Below, piece after piece: positions 5,791-6,431 of a stretch of DNA of 6,431 nt; position 1 is the first letter of the stretch; the number at the start of each line of letters is the position of its first letter. The DNA is from Rubrobacter sp. Its GTDB lineage: Bacteria; Actinomycetota; Rubrobacteria; Rubrobacterales; Rubrobacteraceae. The stretch lies in contig JADDKG010000130.1 in assembly GCA_020253895.1 (NCBI GenBank), positions 1-6,431 on the forward strand. The letters are read 5' to 3'. Under the pieces are notes generated by a model. It ran no database searches. It was not told the DNA's origin and saw only the letters and a list, made by a program, of their open reading frames with translations. The position numbers were made by a program, and so were the translations under genes.

Positions 5791-6144
5791 TTACGTCGCC
5801 TTCCCCGAACTCGTCGCCCGCCTCCGCGCAAGCTCCCCCTCCGGGTCGTCAGTCTTACCCAGGTAGAGCTTCTTCTGCCTGCCGCCCTCGTGGTAGCGGA
5901 AGTACCAGTACGGTCCCTGTTCCTTGACCGTGCCGTCCTTGCGCACGTACCGGCGGACCTCCGCCTGGAGCGTCCCGTCCGCATGCGGGCGGTACTCCAG
6001 CACCCCGGAGCCCGCCGGCTTGCCATCTTTCCCGGAGGCATCGTCTCCGAGCTCCCGCAGCCGCAGCTCGAGCTCCTCTCGCAAGCGGGCGAGCCCCTCC
6101 CGGTCGAGGTCCTTCAAGCCCGCGATCATCCGGTCCAGGTCCAC
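5791..6144 (-). CDS. Unknown small protein with coiled N-terminus and aromatic beta C-terminus
   Basis: A 117-residue protein from a GTG at 6144, preceded closely by AGGAGG. The N-terminal 35 residues (LKDLDREGLARLREELELRL) are a strong amphipathic helix. Residues about 45-100 look like beta strands with LEYRPHADGT, EVRRYVRKDGT, GPYWYFRYHEGGRQKKLYLGK. The GPYWYFRY-EGG-YLGK pattern recalls small DUF6788-like proteins of archaea and bacteria, and also the single-stranded start of some recombinases, but the cysteine pair seen in part of that family is absent. I do not recognise a function. It is first in the three-gene minus operon, 47 bases before the candidate antitoxin. With a possible DNA- or RNA-binding surface it could be the operon's regulator; this is inference. 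An alternative start is the ATG at 6129. Confidence 0.75.
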   Translation of the reverse strand: MDLDRMIAGLKDLDREGLARLREELELRLRELGDDASGKDGKPAGSGVLEYRPHADGTLQAEVRRYVRKDGTVKEQGPYWYFRYHEGGRQKKLYLGKTDDPEGELARRRATSSGKAT

Positions 6145-6159
6145 GCGCCTCCTCTCGCA

Positions 6160-6191
6160 TGTGCGCGCACAGATATAGTACCATTGTGCGC
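6160..6191. promoter_or_regulatory. Extended -10 promoter framed by TGTGCGC operator half-sites
   Basis: On the minus strand TGGTACTAT (6183-6175) is an extended -10 box with TACTAT as hexamer, about 31 bases before the GTG of the 117-residue gene. TGTGCGC occurs at 6160-6166 and 6185-6191, with its inverse GCGCACA at 6165-6171. This gives a 12-base palindrome (6160-6171) and a wider inverted repeat with a 13-base spacer that encloses the -10 box. I see no good -35 box. The layout suits a repressor that covers the promoter, as in autoregulated toxin-antitoxin operons. Confidence 0.5.
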
Positions 6192-6211
6192 TCTCTTCGG
6201 GAGATGGTCAG

Positions 6212-6240
6212 GGGGCGCCGGCCGTGTGCGCCGGCGCCCC
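6212..6240 (-). terminator. Strong GC hairpin after the partial gene
   Basis: GGGGCGCCGGC and GCCGGCGCCCC form a perfect 11-base-pair stem with a seven-base loop, 19 bases downstream of the minus-strand stop at 6260. No T-run follows on either strand. In GC-rich actinobacteria such stems often end transcripts, and here it would insulate the three-gene operon from the gene at the right edge. Confidence 0.6.
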
Positions 6241-6259
6241 GGCGGGAAGAGGGCGTGCG

Positions 6260-6431
6260 TCAGGGAGCCCCGGCCACGAAGGCGCGCAGGGCCGCCTTGT
6301 GGCGAGCCCTCGCCGCCTCGACCAGTAGGCCGTCGCGCGGGTAGAGCCCGCACACCCGCAGGTACAGGTCGTAGCTCTGGCGGATCACCGCCTCGGTGAC
6401 CGGCTCAGCCAACGGCTCCGCGACCGCCTCC
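6260..6431 (-). CDS. C-terminal end of an unknown protein
   Basis: Reading the minus strand from the right edge, 56 codons run in frame to a TGA at 6262-6260. The peptide starts EAVAEPLAEPVTEAVIRQSY and goes on DLYLRVCGLYPRDGLLVEAA, then RARHKAALRAFVAGAP. It begins with a Pro/Glu/Ala stretch like a linker and ends in a compact helical segment. Codon use is G/C-ending like its neighbours, and a terminator-like hairpin follows the stop, both supporting a real gene. I do not recognise the family. A small helical domain at the end of a replication or DNA-handling protein is one possibility, without direct evidence. Confidence 0.6.
   Translation of the reverse strand, partial: EAVAEPLAEPVTEAVIRQSYDLYLRVCGLYPRDGLLVEAARARHKAALRAFVAGAP

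Larger units (their letters stand above)
4848..6431. mobile_element. Putative end of an integrated genetic element
   Basis: From the tRNA-Arg scar to the right edge the DNA holds a toxin-like module and unknown genes, in contrast to the metabolic genes on the left. Integration at a tRNA predicts an intact tRNA-Arg(TCT) at the far end, outside the window. No integrase, relaxase or phage structural gene is visible here, so the type and size of the element cannot be told, and it may be a decayed remnant. Call based on att geometry plus gene content. Confidence 0.5.

Overview
The window is GC-rich DNA with G/C-ending codons, many AGG arginine codons and several TTG starts. This suggests a high-GC actinobacterial lineage. 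Rubrobacter or a relative is my best guess, from style and protein flavour only. No rRNA or species marker is present.

Left half (1-4799): a catabolic locus. On the minus strand a three-gene operon runs from about 2536 off the left edge: catI and catJ (the two subunits of 3-oxoadipate CoA-transferase) and then a thiolase of the PcaF/CatF type, cut by the window edge. Together these would carry out the last two steps of the beta-ketoadipate pathway for aromatic compounds: 3-oxoadipate plus succinyl-CoA to 3-oxoadipyl-CoA, then thiolysis to succinyl-CoA and acetyl-CoA. A LysR-type regulator of the CatM/BenM kind is transcribed divergently (2681-3628). The 144-base AT-rich gap between them contains a perfect ATAC-N7-GTAT operator, the sequence known for CatM and BenM, plus a degraded second site two helical turns away. 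Promoter-like elements are placed where a classical LysR circuit would put them. Behind the regulator, 48 bases away, lies a MetE-like (YxjG/YxjH-type) zinc methyltransferase of 371 residues.

Junction (4784-4999): just after the methyltransferase stop there is a 43-base 3' remnant of a tRNA-Arg(TCT) gene on the minus strand. It starts in the anticodon loop and runs through the acceptor end. This is the typical scar left where an element integrates in a tRNA gene. The geometry puts the inserted DNA to the right.

Right part (about 4848-6431): accessory DNA. A minus-strand operon of three small genes (6144 to 4998) ends in a PIN-domain RNase toxin of the COG1569/PF13470 type. Before it come a 103-residue charged helical protein, probably its antitoxin though of no antitoxin family I recognise, and a 117-residue protein with a coiled N-terminus and an aromatic-rich beta C-terminus. 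An extended -10 promoter framed by TGTGCGC half-sites sits before the operon. The C-terminal end of another unknown minus-strand gene, followed by a strong GC hairpin, occupies the right edge.
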